Source: an uncultured Bacilli bacterium | Lineage (GTDB): Bacteria; Bacillota_I; Bacilli_A; RF39; UBA660 | Length of the DNA stretch: 64,000 bases | NCBI GenBank assembly: GCA_934130405.1 | Contig: CAKOXX010000001.1 | Coordinates: 1 to 64,000 of the forward strand | Reading direction: 5' to 3' | Part shown: positions 25,685 to 34,294 of the stretch, piece by piece | How the letters are laid out: every line of letters starts with the position of its first letter | Numbering within the stretch: position 1 is the stretch's first letter | The notes under the pieces: model-generated | Seen by the model: the letters and a program-made list of their open reading frames with translations, nothing else | What the model was told of the DNA's origin: nothing | Database searches by the model: none | Translations under genes and position numbers: made by a program

Positions 25685-26371
25685 ATGGAATCAATGCTAA
25701 AAACAAAAAAACAAGGATTATTAGTTGTCCTATCAGGACCTTCTGGTTGTGGTAAAAATACTATTATTAATAAAGTTATGGAAAATAACAAAAATATTTG
25801 GTTATCTATTTCTTGTACTAGTAGAGCTCCTCGTGGAGAAGAAAAAAATGGTGTAAACTATTACTTTTTATCAAGAGATGAGTTTGAGCAAGAAATTGCA
25901 AATGATGAATTTTTAGAGTACGCTGAGTACTCTAAAAACTACTATGGAACTCCCAAAAAATACATTAAAGAGCATTTAGATAATGGTGAAGATGTTATTT
26001 TAGAGATAGAAATTCAAGGAGCTTTAAAAGTAAAAGAAAAGATTAAAGAAGCGGTATTTATCTTTATTCTACCACCTAGTATGCAAGAATTAAAAAGAAG
26101 ATTAGAAGCTAGAAAAACCGAAGATCAAGAAAAAATCGATATGCGTTTCAAAAGAGCGTATGAAGAAATAAATGAAGTTAGTAAATACAACTACGTTGTT
26201 GTTAATGATGAAGTTGATCAGGCAGCTAGTAAAGTTCAAGCAATACTTGATGCAGAAAGATGTAGGGTTGATCGTATTGAAGAAGTTTATCTAAATACTG
26301 AAGAAGAACGTCTACACGAAAAATTATTAGAAGATAAAAAAGAATTTAATAATGAGGAAATATCTCTATGA
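25685..26371 (+). CDS. gmk: Guanylate kinase
   Basis: Gmk converts GMP to GDP. The P-loop is GPSGCGKNT (Asn in place of the usual Gly after Lys). SCTSRAPRGEE..GVNYYFLS, EYAEYSKNYYGTP and ILEIEIQGALKVK are the GMP-binding and lid motifs. It is 228 residues, about 20 longer than typical, with an extra charged C-terminal tail. The start follows AAGGA at 25670 and is coupled to tmcAL. Confidence 0.93.
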   Translation: MESMLKTKKQGLLVVLSGPSGCGKNTIINKVMENNKNIWLSISCTSRAPRGEEKNGVNYYFLSRDEFEQEIANDEFLEYAEYSKNYYGTPKKYIKEHLDNGEDVILEIEIQGALKVKEKIKEAVFIFILPPSMQELKRRLEARKTEDQEKIDMRFKRAYEEINEVSKYNYVVVNDEVDQAASKVQAILDAERCRVDRIEEVYLNTEEERLHEKLLEDKKEFNNEEISL

Positions 26372-26697
26372 AAGATTTAATAAAGATTTATCAGAAACAA
26401 GTTGATGACAATCTTAAGAATAAAAGTTTTACTAAACAAGACTTAGAAGATTTTAAAGTAATAATCAGTTATTTTCAACATGAAAGACTTATTCATTTAC
26501 TAGTTACTATAACCGTCATCTTTGTTACTTGTTTCTTCTTTTATTTATTAACTATCAAACCATCTATTATATTATTTATATTAGTTGTTATTCTTCTAAT
26601 TTTGCTTGGGTTTTATTTTTATCATTATTATTTTTTAGAAAATAATATTCAAAAATTAGAAGAAAAATATTTACAAATCAAAAAAGCCCTTAAATGA
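26368..26697 (+). CDS. Two-segment membrane protein, unknown
   Basis: The 109-residue protein has a charged N-terminal helix, two hydrophobic segments (about 43-63 and 67-86) and a coiled-coil-like C-terminal tail (LENNIQKLEEKYLQIKKALK). It overlaps gmk by four bases and shares its mRNA. No family is recognised; the layout resembles small membrane-anchored coiled-coil proteins. Confidence 0.6.
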   Translation: MKDLIKIYQKQVDDNLKNKSFTKQDLEDFKVIISYFQHERLIHLLVTITVIFVTCFFFYLLTIKPSIILFILVVILLILLGFYFYHYYFLENNIQKLEEKYLQIKKALK

Positions 26698-26709
26698 GCT
26701 TTTTATTTT
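26681..26709 (+). terminator. Terminator between gmk operon and pyk
   Basis: AAAAAGC (26681-26687) pairs with GCTTTTT (26698-26704) and is T-rich on both strands, so it may serve both convergent units. Confidence 0.6.
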
Positions 26710-26716
26710 GTCTTAA

Positions 26717-28129
26717 TTAATCAATAACCTCAATCTTCATTAAGTTAGTTGTTCTAGATACTGCATTATTAGGGAAACCTCCAGTAGTAACTACGATATC
26801 TCCACTTACTAATTCAGTATAATCTTTAGCACAAGCAACACTCTTTGTAAGAACTTCATCAGTTGAATTACAAACTGGTAATAATGCTGGATAAACACCC
26901 CAGTTTAAAGCTAAACGGCGTCCTGTTTTTTCATCAGGTACTAAAGCAAGAACAGTTGCTTTTGGTTTTAAATTACTAATTACTCTAGCTGTTGAACCAC
27001 TAATTGTAGCAGCACAGATTAATTTAGCATTAAGTCTTTTTGTTGTATCAACTACAGCATCAGCAATAGCAGATTGAGCATCAACGACACGTTCATTTTC
27101 ATCTGAATAATTAAATTCAGCATATTTTTCAGCAGTTTCACAGATGTTTGCCATAGCAGCTACTGTTTCAACTGGATGTTTACCAATAGTAGTTTCACCA
27201 CTTAACATAACAGCATCAGTACCATCAAATACAGCATTAGCAATATCACTAGTTTCTGCTCTTTTTGGACGGTTATTTTCCATCATTGTTTCAAGCATTT
27301 CTGTAGCAACAATAGCAATCTTTCCAAGTCTTCTACAAGTTTTTATCATTTGTTTTTGAACGATAGGTAACATTTCACTAGGAATTTCTGTACCTAAATC
27401 TCCTCTAGCTACCATAACACCGTCTGATACTTCTAGAATTGATTCTAAGTTTTTAATACCTAAATCACTTTCAATCTTACAAATTATTTGTAAGTCTTCT
27501 CTATTGTGTTGTTTTAAAATTTCCTTAATTTCTAGAACATCTTCTTTACAAGATACAAATGATAATGCTAGGTATTCTCCACCATTTGCACAAGCATATT
27601 CGATATCTTTTCTATCTAATTCACTTACATAAGGAATATTTAACTTAACACCAGGAACACTCATACTTTTTCTGTTTCCTAAAGTTCCACCGGCGATAAC
27701 TTTACAAGTAACACCGTCTTCTTCTTTGCTGATAACTTCAAGTTTCATCTTAGCATTCTCAAGTAAAATAAAGTCACCAACAGATAAACTATCAATAGCT
27801 TCTGGATGGTTAACTGAAAATCTCTCAGTAGTTCCAAGTACTTCTTCTTTAACAATACGAATAATATTTCCGTTAACTAATTCGATAGAATCATTTTCTA
27901 ACATACCACTTCTGAATTCAGGACCTTTAGTATCCCATAATATTGCTACAGACTTACCAGTTCTTTTTCTAACTTCACGAACTGAAGTAATAGCTTTATC
28001 TCTTTCTTCGATTGTTGCATGGGTAAAGTTAATTCTAGCAACATTCATACCTGCTAAAACCATTTGTTCCATTACATCAGCTTCATTAGATGTAGGTCCA
28101 ATACTACAAACTATTTTTGTCTTTTTCAT
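26717..28129 (-). CDS. pyk: Pyruvate kinase
   Basis: Pyk transfers phosphate from phosphoenolpyruvate to ADP, the last ATP step of glycolysis. The 470-residue protein has KIVCSIGPTS and MNVARINFTHA near the N-terminus. VMVARGDLGTEIP and VATEMLETMMENNRPKRAETSDIANAVFDGTDAVMLSGETTIGKHPVE give the active-site core. It lacks the extra C-terminal PEP-utilising domain found in Bacillus subtilis Pyk. GAGGAGTG precedes the ATG. Confidence 0.95.
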   Translation of the reverse strand: MKKTKIVCSIGPTSNEADVMEQMVLAGMNVARINFTHATIEERDKAITSVREVRKRTGKSVAILWDTKGPEFRSGMLENDSIELVNGNIIRIVKEEVLGTTERFSVNHPEAIDSLSVGDFILLENAKMKLEVISKEEDGVTCKVIAGGTLGNRKSMSVPGVKLNIPYVSELDRKDIEYACANGGEYLALSFVSCKEDVLEIKEILKQHNREDLQIICKIESDLGIKNLESILEVSDGVMVARGDLGTEIPSEMLPIVQKQMIKTCRRLGKIAIVATEMLETMMENNRPKRAETSDIANAVFDGTDAVMLSGETTIGKHPVETVAAMANICETAEKYAEFNYSDENERVVDAQSAIADAVVDTTKRLNAKLICAATISGSTARVISNLKPKATVLALVPDEKTGRRLALNWGVYPALLPVCNSTDEVLTKSVACAKDYTELVSGDIVVTTGGFPNNAVSRTTNLMKIEVID

Positions 28130-28199
28130 TTACTACTCACTCCTCTTTCAAACAGTAATAATTATACTATAAATTTATCATTTTGTATAGAATTTTTTG

Positions 28200-29018
28200 C
28201 TATTTTTGGCAATTTGGACAGTAATAAGTTCCTCGTCCACCAACTCTTGTGAAAATGATTTCACTGTTACAATTTTTACAAGTCTCATTCTTTCTACCAT
28301 GAACTATTAATTCATTTTGAAAATGACCATGAACTCCCTCACTAGATTCAAAGCTTTTAATAGTTGTACCACCCATTTTAATGGCTTTTTTAAGGACAAT
28401 TCTTGTATTTTGAATTATTTGTTCAGCTTCCTCACTATTAACCGTTTTAGCAGGTCTTAATGGACTTATATGACTTAGATATAATATTTCATCATCATAA
28501 ATATTACCAATTCCAGCAATAATACTTTGATCTAATAAAACAGTCTTTATTGGTGTAGTTTTACTTTTAAATCTATCTAATAGATACTCTTTAGTTAATC
28601 TTTCATCATCAAATTCATAACCCAAATCACTAAGTGGTTTTTGTTCATTAATCTTATACTTAGGAAGAAGCATCATTCTACCAAATTTTCTAACATCATG
28701 AAAGCGCATTTCAATATCATTATCTAATAATAAAGCAACGTGTTCATGTTTTGATACAACTTCATTTTTATGTCTAAAATAAAATCTTCCTTCCATTCTA
28801 AGATGTACTAATAAAGCATAATTCGTTAGATAAATAACTATCCATTTACCTCTCGTTGTAACACTTTCTATTTTTTCATTCTTTATCTTTTCTAAAAATT
28901 CATTCTTATCACCAACTATTACATTATCATAATAAACATAAGCTTTAGTAATAGTATGTCCAACTATTCTTTTTTCTAACATTTTGGCAACTGTAATTAC
29001 TTCTGGTTTTTCTGGCAT
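28200..29018 (-). CDS. mutM: Formamidopyrimidine-DNA glycosylase
   Basis: MutM removes 8-oxoguanine and Fapy lesions and nicks the abasic site. The N-terminal catalytic Pro2-Glu3 are present in MPEKPEV (Lys replaces the usual Leu). The H2TH region has LLDQSIIAGIGNIYDDE. The C-terminal zinc finger has CKNC and CPNC with GGRGTYYC. At 272 residues it has normal length. It follows polA by 22 bases on the same strand, forming a repair cluster. Confidence 0.93.
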   Translation of the reverse strand: MPEKPEVITVAKMLEKRIVGHTITKAYVYYDNVIVGDKNEFLEKIKNEKIESVTTRGKWIVIYLTNYALLVHLRMEGRFYFRHKNEVVSKHEHVALLLDNDIEMRFHDVRKFGRMMLLPKYKINEQKPLSDLGYEFDDERLTKEYLLDRFKSKTTPIKTVLLDQSIIAGIGNIYDDEILYLSHISPLRPAKTVNSEEAEQIIQNTRIVLKKAIKMGGTTIKSFESSEGVHGHFQNELIVHGRKNETCKNCNSEIIFTRVGGRGTYYCPNCQK

Positions 29019-29040
29019 ATTTTATCACTTTCCTTTACTA

Positions 29041-31680
29041 CTATTTAGCTTCATACCAATCGCTACCAAGTTCTATATCTACTTTTAACGGTACACTAAG
29101 TTTAACTACTTGTTCCATCTTCTCACGTACTAACTCTTTCATTATGTCAAGTTCATCTTTATAAACATTAAATACCAATTCATCGTGAACTTGAATTAAC
29201 ATTTTACTCTTTAAGTTCCTATCTTTCATTGCTTGATATAATTCAACCATTGCTTTCTTTAAAATATCAGCAGCGCTTCCTTGAATTGGCGTATTTAAGG
29301 CCATACGCTCACCACTACTCCGTACCATATAGTTACTACTCTTCAACTCATCTATTTTTCTTCTGCGATTCATTATTGTAGTAACAAAACCATTTTTATA
29401 AGCTTCGCTTTTTTCTTGCTCCATATATTCCTTAATACCAGGATAAGTATTTAAGTAGTTTGATAAAAACTCCTTTGCACTAGCAACATCTATTTTTAAG
29501 TCTTCACTAAGACCAAAGCTACTTATTCCATACAAGATACCAAAGTTGACGGTTTTAGCAATTCGACGCATTTTTTTATCAACTTCATTTATTGGTACCT
29601 TGAATATATCTGAAGCAGTTTTTGAATGAATGTCTTTATCTTCAATAAAAGCTTCTTGTAAGTTTGTAGCATTAGCCATATGTGCAAATACTCTTAACTC
29701 TATCTGACTATAATCAGAACTCATTAAAAGGCTATCTTCTTCTGGAATAAAAGCTTTACGAACAAGTTTAGAGTAATCACTTCTAATCGGAATATTCTGT
29801 AAGTTTGGTTTACTACTAGATAAACGACCAGTTCTTGTTAAACATTGATTAAAAATAGTATGAATTTTTCCATCTTCTCTTATTTCATCTATTAAACCAA
29901 TTGAATAATTAGCATATAATTTATAAAGATTTCGATACTCTAACACTTTTTCAACAATAGGGTGTTTATCACTTATTTTATCTAATATATCTTTACTAGT
30001 AGAATAACTAGTATCATCTTTTTTTCGTTTTTTAGGATATTCTATCTCCAACTTTTCAAATAAAACTTCTCCTAACTGTTTAGGTGATAAAATGTTAAAT
30101 TCACAACCAGCATCTTCATATATTTCATCTTGCATAAGTTTCATTTTTGCTTCTAGTTCTTCTTTTTGCTTTAATAAGTAGTTTTTATCAGCCCTTATAC
30201 CTGTTAACTCCATATCAGCTAATACAAAAGCAAGGGGCATTTCTATTTCCTCAAACAATTTTGTTTCATTATAAGCAGCTATTTCTTCAAGAATTTGTTC
30301 TCTACTGTCGTAAGTAAACTCACTTTTCATTATAGATTGTTTCTTTGTCGTCTCAAGTGAAGCTTCTCTTTTTTTTCTTTCTGTTCCATAAGTTTCTTCA
30401 TAGCTTGGACAGTCATAGTTAAATTGTCCCATTAAAACAGTAATATCATCATCTAATTTATAATCTAATAGATAAGCACCAATCATTGCATCATAGTTAC
30501 AATTATTTATGGTTATATCATACTGATTTAAAAGAATAATCATTCTCTTGACATCATATGTATATTTAGTTACATCATTATTAAATATTTCTTTATGCTT
30601 AATAATTTCTTCAATAGTCATAAAACAAGAACTATTTTTATTAGTAAATGCTCCACCAATAATTTTACTTTTACTATAGGTATGTCCATCCATTTCTAAG
30701 TAAAAGGAAAAAGGTATAGTAAAATCAAAGTCATTATAAGACACAAATGTTTTATTAACTGGTTTTTCTTCTAATAATTCAAAGCTTTGTTGACCTGTCA
30801 AAACAGTATTATCTATACCAACACTTATTTTCTTTAGGAGTGATTTAAATTCTAATTCCCTTAAAATAGCAATATATTCTTCAGTATTAAGTCCTTGATA
30901 AATACAATCTTCTAGGGTAAAAGAAATAGGTACTTCCCGGTAAATAGTAGCTAAGTCAAAGCTTGTATAAGCATCTTCTTTTCCTGTTTCTAATTTTTCA
31001 GCTGTCTTACCACCAATATTTTCTAGATTATTATAAATTTCATCAAGACTACCATATTTTTTCAAAAGAGTAATTGCTGTTTTCTCTCCAATTCCTTTAA
31101 CTCCCGATATATTGTCGCTAGCATCTCCCATTAGAGCTTTTAAATCTATCATATGAATTGGTGTTGTTCCATAATATTCTTTAAAAGTTTCTTCATCAAA
31201 TCTAATTGAACCTTTTGTTTTTAAAAGTTTAACTTCTACTTCATTACTTATTAGTTGTAATAAGTCTTTATCACTAGATATAATCGTCGCAATAAATTCA
31301 TCTGCTTCATCAACTATTTTAGCAAGCGTACCAATTATATCATCAGCTTCATAATTATCTATTTCAAAATGCTTTATTCCCATAGTATCAAGAATTTCTT
31401 TGGCTTTTGGAAATTGTAGTTTTAACTCTTCTGGCATTTCTCTACGGCCAGCTTTATAGTCTTTATACTTTTCGTGTCTGAAAGTTTTTCCTTTATCAAA
31501 AGCCACCAAAATATAGTTTGGTTTTTCTTCTTCAATTATTTTATTCATCATATTAATAAAGCCATAAAGAGCATTAGTAGGAAATCCCTTACTATTTCGC
31601 ATAATAACTCCACTATAACTTGTTGCATAATAACTTCTAAATAGCAAATTGTTTCCATCTACTAATATTATTTTTTTCAT
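29041..31680 (-). CDS. polA: DNA polymerase I
   Basis: PolA fills gaps and removes RNA primers. The 879-residue protein has the 5'-3' exonuclease domain (LVDGNNLLFRSYYA, FDKGKTFRHEKY, GDASDNISGVKGIGEKTA). A middle 3'-5' exonuclease-like region lacks obvious catalytic acids. The polymerase domain has SSDYSQIELRVFAHM (motif A), RRIAKTVNFGILYG (motif B) and QVHDELVF (motif C). AGAAGGTG precedes the ATG. An extended -10 TGCTATAAT lies about 25 bases upstream; a LexA-box promoter further upstream could also feed it. Confidence 0.95.
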   Translation of the reverse strand: MKKIILVDGNNLLFRSYYATSYSGVIMRNSKGFPTNALYGFINMMNKIIEEEKPNYILVAFDKGKTFRHEKYKDYKAGRREMPEELKLQFPKAKEILDTMGIKHFEIDNYEADDIIGTLAKIVDEADEFIATIISSDKDLLQLISNEVEVKLLKTKGSIRFDEETFKEYYGTTPIHMIDLKALMGDASDNISGVKGIGEKTAITLLKKYGSLDEIYNNLENIGGKTAEKLETGKEDAYTSFDLATIYREVPISFTLEDCIYQGLNTEEYIAILRELEFKSLLKKISVGIDNTVLTGQQSFELLEEKPVNKTFVSYNDFDFTIPFSFYLEMDGHTYSKSKIIGGAFTNKNSSCFMTIEEIIKHKEIFNNDVTKYTYDVKRMIILLNQYDITINNCNYDAMIGAYLLDYKLDDDITVLMGQFNYDCPSYEETYGTERKKREASLETTKKQSIMKSEFTYDSREQILEEIAAYNETKLFEEIEMPLAFVLADMELTGIRADKNYLLKQKEELEAKMKLMQDEIYEDAGCEFNILSPKQLGEVLFEKLEIEYPKKRKKDDTSYSTSKDILDKISDKHPIVEKVLEYRNLYKLYANYSIGLIDEIREDGKIHTIFNQCLTRTGRLSSSKPNLQNIPIRSDYSKLVRKAFIPEEDSLLMSSDYSQIELRVFAHMANATNLQEAFIEDKDIHSKTASDIFKVPINEVDKKMRRIAKTVNFGILYGISSFGLSEDLKIDVASAKEFLSNYLNTYPGIKEYMEQEKSEAYKNGFVTTIMNRRRKIDELKSSNYMVRSSGERMALNTPIQGSAADILKKAMVELYQAMKDRNLKSKMLIQVHDELVFNVYKDELDIMKELVREKMEQVVKLSVPLKVDIELGSDWYEAK

Positions 31681-31718
31681 AATGCACCTTCTTTTCTCTA
31701 ATTATTATAGCAATCTTT

Positions 31719-31832
31719 CTAAATTTTCGAAAGCAAATTAGCACATATTATTAAACTAAGTATGATTGCTATCACATATAAACCTATTATTAATATGATT
31801 GTTTTTATAATTTCTATGATGTTATTTTTCAT
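31719..31832 (-). CDS. 37-residue hydrophobic membrane peptide, LexA-box promoter
   Basis: An ATG at 31832 sits 5 bases after GGAGG and opens a 37-codon frame to TAG at 31719. The peptide starts MKNNIIEIIK, has one long hydrophobic stretch (IILIIGLYVIAIILSLIICA) and ends LLSKI. Upstream, TTGACA and TAAAAT flank a perfect AAAC-ATAA-GTTT palindrome. It is divergent from lexA and lies just before polA. The position is that of yneA, the SOS division inhibitor next to lexA in Bacillus, and the size recalls SOS-induced TisB-type peptides. No homology to either is claimed. Confidence 0.6.
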   Translation of the reverse strand: MKNNIIEIIKTIILIIGLYVIAIILSLIICANLLSKI

Positions 31833-31855
31833 TAATTCCTCCATCTCTTCTTCCG

Positions 31856-31884
31856 ATTTTATTAGCAAACATAAGTTTTGTCAA
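31856..31884 (-). promoter_or_regulatory. LexA-box promoter for the membrane peptide (and possibly polA-mutM)
   Basis: On the minus strand TTGACA (31884-31879) and TAAAAT (31861-31856) are 17 bases apart. The spacer contains the palindrome AAACTTATGTTT (31878-31867). Read on plus, CAAACATAAGTTTT fits 11 of 14 positions of the Bacillus SOS box CGAACRNRYGTTYG. Confidence 0.65.
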
Positions 31885-31903
31885 TATATTTTCGAAATTT
31901 TGT

Positions 31904-31933
31904 TTGACTTTTTCCTATTAGACGTGTTAATAT
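31904..31933 (+). promoter_or_regulatory. lexA promoter
   Basis: TTGACT (31904-31909) and TAATAT (31928-31933) with an 18-base spacer lie 20 bases upstream of the lexA ATG and back to back with the divergent LexA-box promoter. Confidence 0.5.
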
Positions 31934-31953
31934 TGAGAAAAGGAGGAAAAAAG

Positions 31954-32574
31954 ATGGAGAAATTAACAGATAGACAGTATGATATTTTACAAATAATTAA
32001 GAAATTAACAGCGAAAAAAGGTTATCCACCTACAGTTAGAGAAATCGGTGAGGCAGCTAACCTTCATTCCCCTGCTACTATTCATTTTCATTTAATGCAA
32101 TTAGTTAAGAAAGGTTATATTTCTAAAGAAGATGGTTCTAATAGAACAATAGAAATACTAGTACCAAACGAGTTTTTAAAAGAAAAAGAAGATGTAATTA
32201 AAGTACCTCTTCTTGGTAAGGTTACAGCTGGTACACCGATTGAAGCAATTGAACGTCCCAACGAAACATTTGCACTTCCTGTTGAGATAGTTGGTAATAA
32301 AAAGGAAGTATTTACTTTACGAGTAAGTGGTGAATCAATGATTAATGTTGGTATCTATGATGGTGATATCATAATCGTTGAAAGACAAGAAACTGCAAAA
32401 AATGGTGATACTGTAGTAGCAATGAATGAAAATAACGAAGCGACTGTTAAAACTTTTTATAAAGAAGATAAGCATTTCAGACTACAACCTGAAAATGATA
32501 CAATGGAACCAATCATTCTTGATAAAGTTACAATTCTTGGCAAAGTTATTGGTTTATATCGAAAATTCAACTAA
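31954..32574 (+). CDS. lexA: SOS repressor LexA
   Basis: LexA represses DNA-damage genes and cleaves itself when RecA is active. The N-terminal winged helix (LTDRQYDILQIIKKLTAKKGYPPTVREIG) is followed by the Ala-Gly cleavage site in KVTAGTPI. The catalytic Ser is in SGESMINVGIYDGD and the Lys in NNEATVKTFY. The length of 206 residues is standard. I start at 31954, after AAAAGGAGG; the open frame upstream covers promoter DNA and is not coding. Confidence 0.95.
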   Translation: MEKLTDRQYDILQIIKKLTAKKGYPPTVREIGEAANLHSPATIHFHLMQLVKKGYISKEDGSNRTIEILVPNEFLKEKEDVIKVPLLGKVTAGTPIEAIERPNETFALPVEIVGNKKEVFTLRVSGESMINVGIYDGDIIIVERQETAKNGDTVVAMNENNEATVKTFYKEDKHFRLQPENDTMEPIILDKVTILGKVIGLYRKFN

Positions 32575-32616
32575 AAAGAACAAGCTAGATATCTTATCTA
32601 TTCTTGTTCTTTTCTA
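32575..32616 (+). terminator. Terminator between lexA and tcdA
   Basis: AAAAGAACAAG pairs with CTTGTTCTTTT around an AT-rich loop, with T on the plus side. It overlaps the end of the convergent tcdA gene. Confidence 0.7.
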
Positions 32617-33289
32617 TTGTATCTTTAACTACTTCACTAGCTATTACCATTCCTGCTGTTGCGGGAACAAAAGCACAAGAAGCAATTATATTACTATCTA
32701 ATTTAACTGGTAATTCGCTTGAAAAACACACTTTTGTTTTTAATGATAATCTATTTTGTTTTATAAAATAACGTAATTTTCTTGCTAAAGGATCATTATA
32801 AGTCTTTTCAATAGTAGTTATTTCTATTTTTGTTGGATCTAATCTTTTTCCCATACCCATACAAGATATGATTGGTATTCTTTTCTTGTTACAGTAAATT
32901 AATAATAGCTCTTTAGCTTTTATGTCATCACACGCATCTATTACATAGGTGTAATCGTTTAAAAATAATTTTTCTATATTATCCATAGAAACTTTAATCT
33001 TAAGAGCTGTAATGTTTGCTTCTGGATTAATATCTATAGCTCGTTTTTTTATTAATTCAACCTTATCTTGATTAATTGTGCTAGATAAAGCGATGATTTG
33101 TCTATTACAATTAGTAATATCTACTTTATCGTAATCAACTATAGTTAAATCCAAAAAGCCGCTTCTTACTAATCCTTCGATAACATAACCACCAACGCCA
33201 CCACAACCAACTACTAGTATCTTTTCTTTTCGAAAACTAGCAACCATTTCCGTTCCTAATAAACAATTTATTCTTTCTAGTCTTTCCAT
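32594..33289 (-). CDS. tcdA: tRNA threonylcarbamoyladenosine dehydratase
   Basis: TcdA uses ATP to cyclise t6A37 to ct6A in ANN-decoding tRNAs. The 231-residue protein is of the ThiF/E1 fold with the nucleotide motif VVGCGGVGGYVIEGLVRSG, then IVDYDKVDITNCNRQ. YVIDACDDIKAK and ISCMGMGKRLDPTKIEI are typical of TcdA. The adenylation-only architecture and the lack of ThiS or MoaD neighbours support this over ThiF. Confidence 0.88.
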   Translation of the reverse strand: MERLERINCLLGTEMVASFRKEKILVVGCGGVGGYVIEGLVRSGFLDLTIVDYDKVDITNCNRQIIALSSTINQDKVELIKKRAIDINPEANITALKIKVSMDNIEKLFLNDYTYVIDACDDIKAKELLLIYCNKKRIPIISCMGMGKRLDPTKIEITTIEKTYNDPLARKLRYFIKQNRLSLKTKVCFSSELPVKLDSNIIASCAFVPATAGMVIASEVVKDTIEKNKNR

Positions 33290-33290
33290 A

Positions 33291-34079
33291 CTAAGCGACT
33301 TTCTCTTTAACGTATTGTTTTTGTGGTAATTTAAATTCCATATATTGTCTATTATTAAGTAATTGATAATAATAACTATAGATTAAATAATTTTCTTCTC
33401 CTGTTTTTAAGTAATTAAACATATTCTTCTTCATCTTAGTTTCAGTATTAGCAAACGATTCTAATATTTGATCATAACTATCTCTTTGTTTAACACTACC
33501 ATCAACTGGAGTAAATTCTAATGTATCTAAAAATTCTAACCATTCAACTTGGGCAGTAAGCCCTGTTGCTGATAACTGATAGAAATAGTCTACCTTTGTA
33601 AGTGATTTTTGTCTCAATTTTAGCATTTCTATCTGGTCATGTTCATTTAACTTAGAAACAATTCCAATGTCGTTAAGAGAAATAGTTCTATCATTTCGTT
33701 TAGCATCATTATTAAATCTTAGGTCATTTACTAGTATTCCATATAATGTATCAACATATATATTTGGTCTTTCTGGAGGTAGAGGTATTGAATATTGATC
33801 ACAAAAGTCACCATCTCCATATTTTTTACTAGTAACTTTAATAACGGATGCATAATTGTTGTACTGATGAACTGCATTTCTAATATCATTAGTTAATTTA
33901 ATAGGTTGATCTTTATAATATCTAGCATCTACACTATCATTTAAAGAAACTTTTCCAATTAGTACATCACTTTCACTACCCTTTTCTGATTGTAATTGCA
34001 TTTCTTCTTTATAAAGATTACGAAATGACACTTCTAGTTCTGACATATATTCATTTGTTGCTATTGGTAAAATTGTCAT
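33291..34079 (-). CDS. Hypothetical protein, 262 residues
   Basis: I do not recognise this protein. It is soluble by appearance, with a motif YSIPLPPERPNIYVDTLYGILV in the middle and a helical C-terminal half rich in Tyr and Gln. I start at 34079, because AAGGAGGTGG lies 6-8 bases upstream; the frame extends 19 codons further without a ribosome site. It ends one base before tcdA, so the two are co-transcribed. Confidence 0.65.
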   Translation of the reverse strand: MTILPIATNEYMSELEVSFRNLYKEEMQLQSEKGSESDVLIGKVSLNDSVDARYYKDQPIKLTNDIRNAVHQYNNYASVIKVTSKKYGDGDFCDQYSIPLPPERPNIYVDTLYGILVNDLRFNNDAKRNDRTISLNDIGIVSKLNEHDQIEMLKLRQKSLTKVDYFYQLSATGLTAQVEWLEFLDTLEFTPVDGSVKQRDSYDQILESFANTETKMKKNMFNYLKTGEENYLIYSYYYQLLNNRQYMEFKLPQKQYVKEKVA

Positions 34080-34146
34080 AACTACCACCTCCTTGGTTAA
34101 GATTAATATTATATCATATTGATGTTTTAAAAGCAAACATTTTTAG

Positions 34147-34174
34147 AAAAAAAGAGAACTTTTTTTAGTTCTCC
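34147..34174 (-). terminator. Terminator after the tRNA gene
   Basis: On the minus strand GAGAACT pairs with AGTTCTC around six A, followed by seven T. It lies 12 bases beyond the tRNA 3' end. Confidence 0.8.
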
Positions 34175-34185
34175 TATAAACTATC

Positions 34186-34262
34186 TGGTAGCCTGTACGG
34201 GGTTCGAACCCGTGAATACGAGCTTGAGAGGCGCGCGTGTTAAACCACTTCACCAACAGGCC
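34186..34262 (-). tRNA. tRNA-Glu with CTC anticodon
   Basis: The 77-base cloverleaf runs GGCCTGT (acceptor), D-arm GTG/CAC, anticodon arm CGCGC-CTCTCAA-GCTCG, T-arm ACGGG-TTCGAAC-CCCGT, ACAGGCT and an encoded ACCA. The anticodon at 34228-34226 reads CTC (codon GAG). Two oddities are visible: a C-U mismatch in the middle of the anticodon stem and a G1-U72 pair. The D-arm and T-arm otherwise match Bacillota tRNA-Glu. It stands alone, with its own terminator. Confidence 0.8.
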
Positions 34263-34294
34263 ATAATAAAATCTTCAAAGAAGATATTATTATT

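Noticed and set aside
31762..31953. N-terminal extension of lexA (64 extra codons)
   Set aside because: It runs through promoter DNA and opposite the small membrane-peptide gene; the AAAAGGAGG site and family alignment place the start at 31954.
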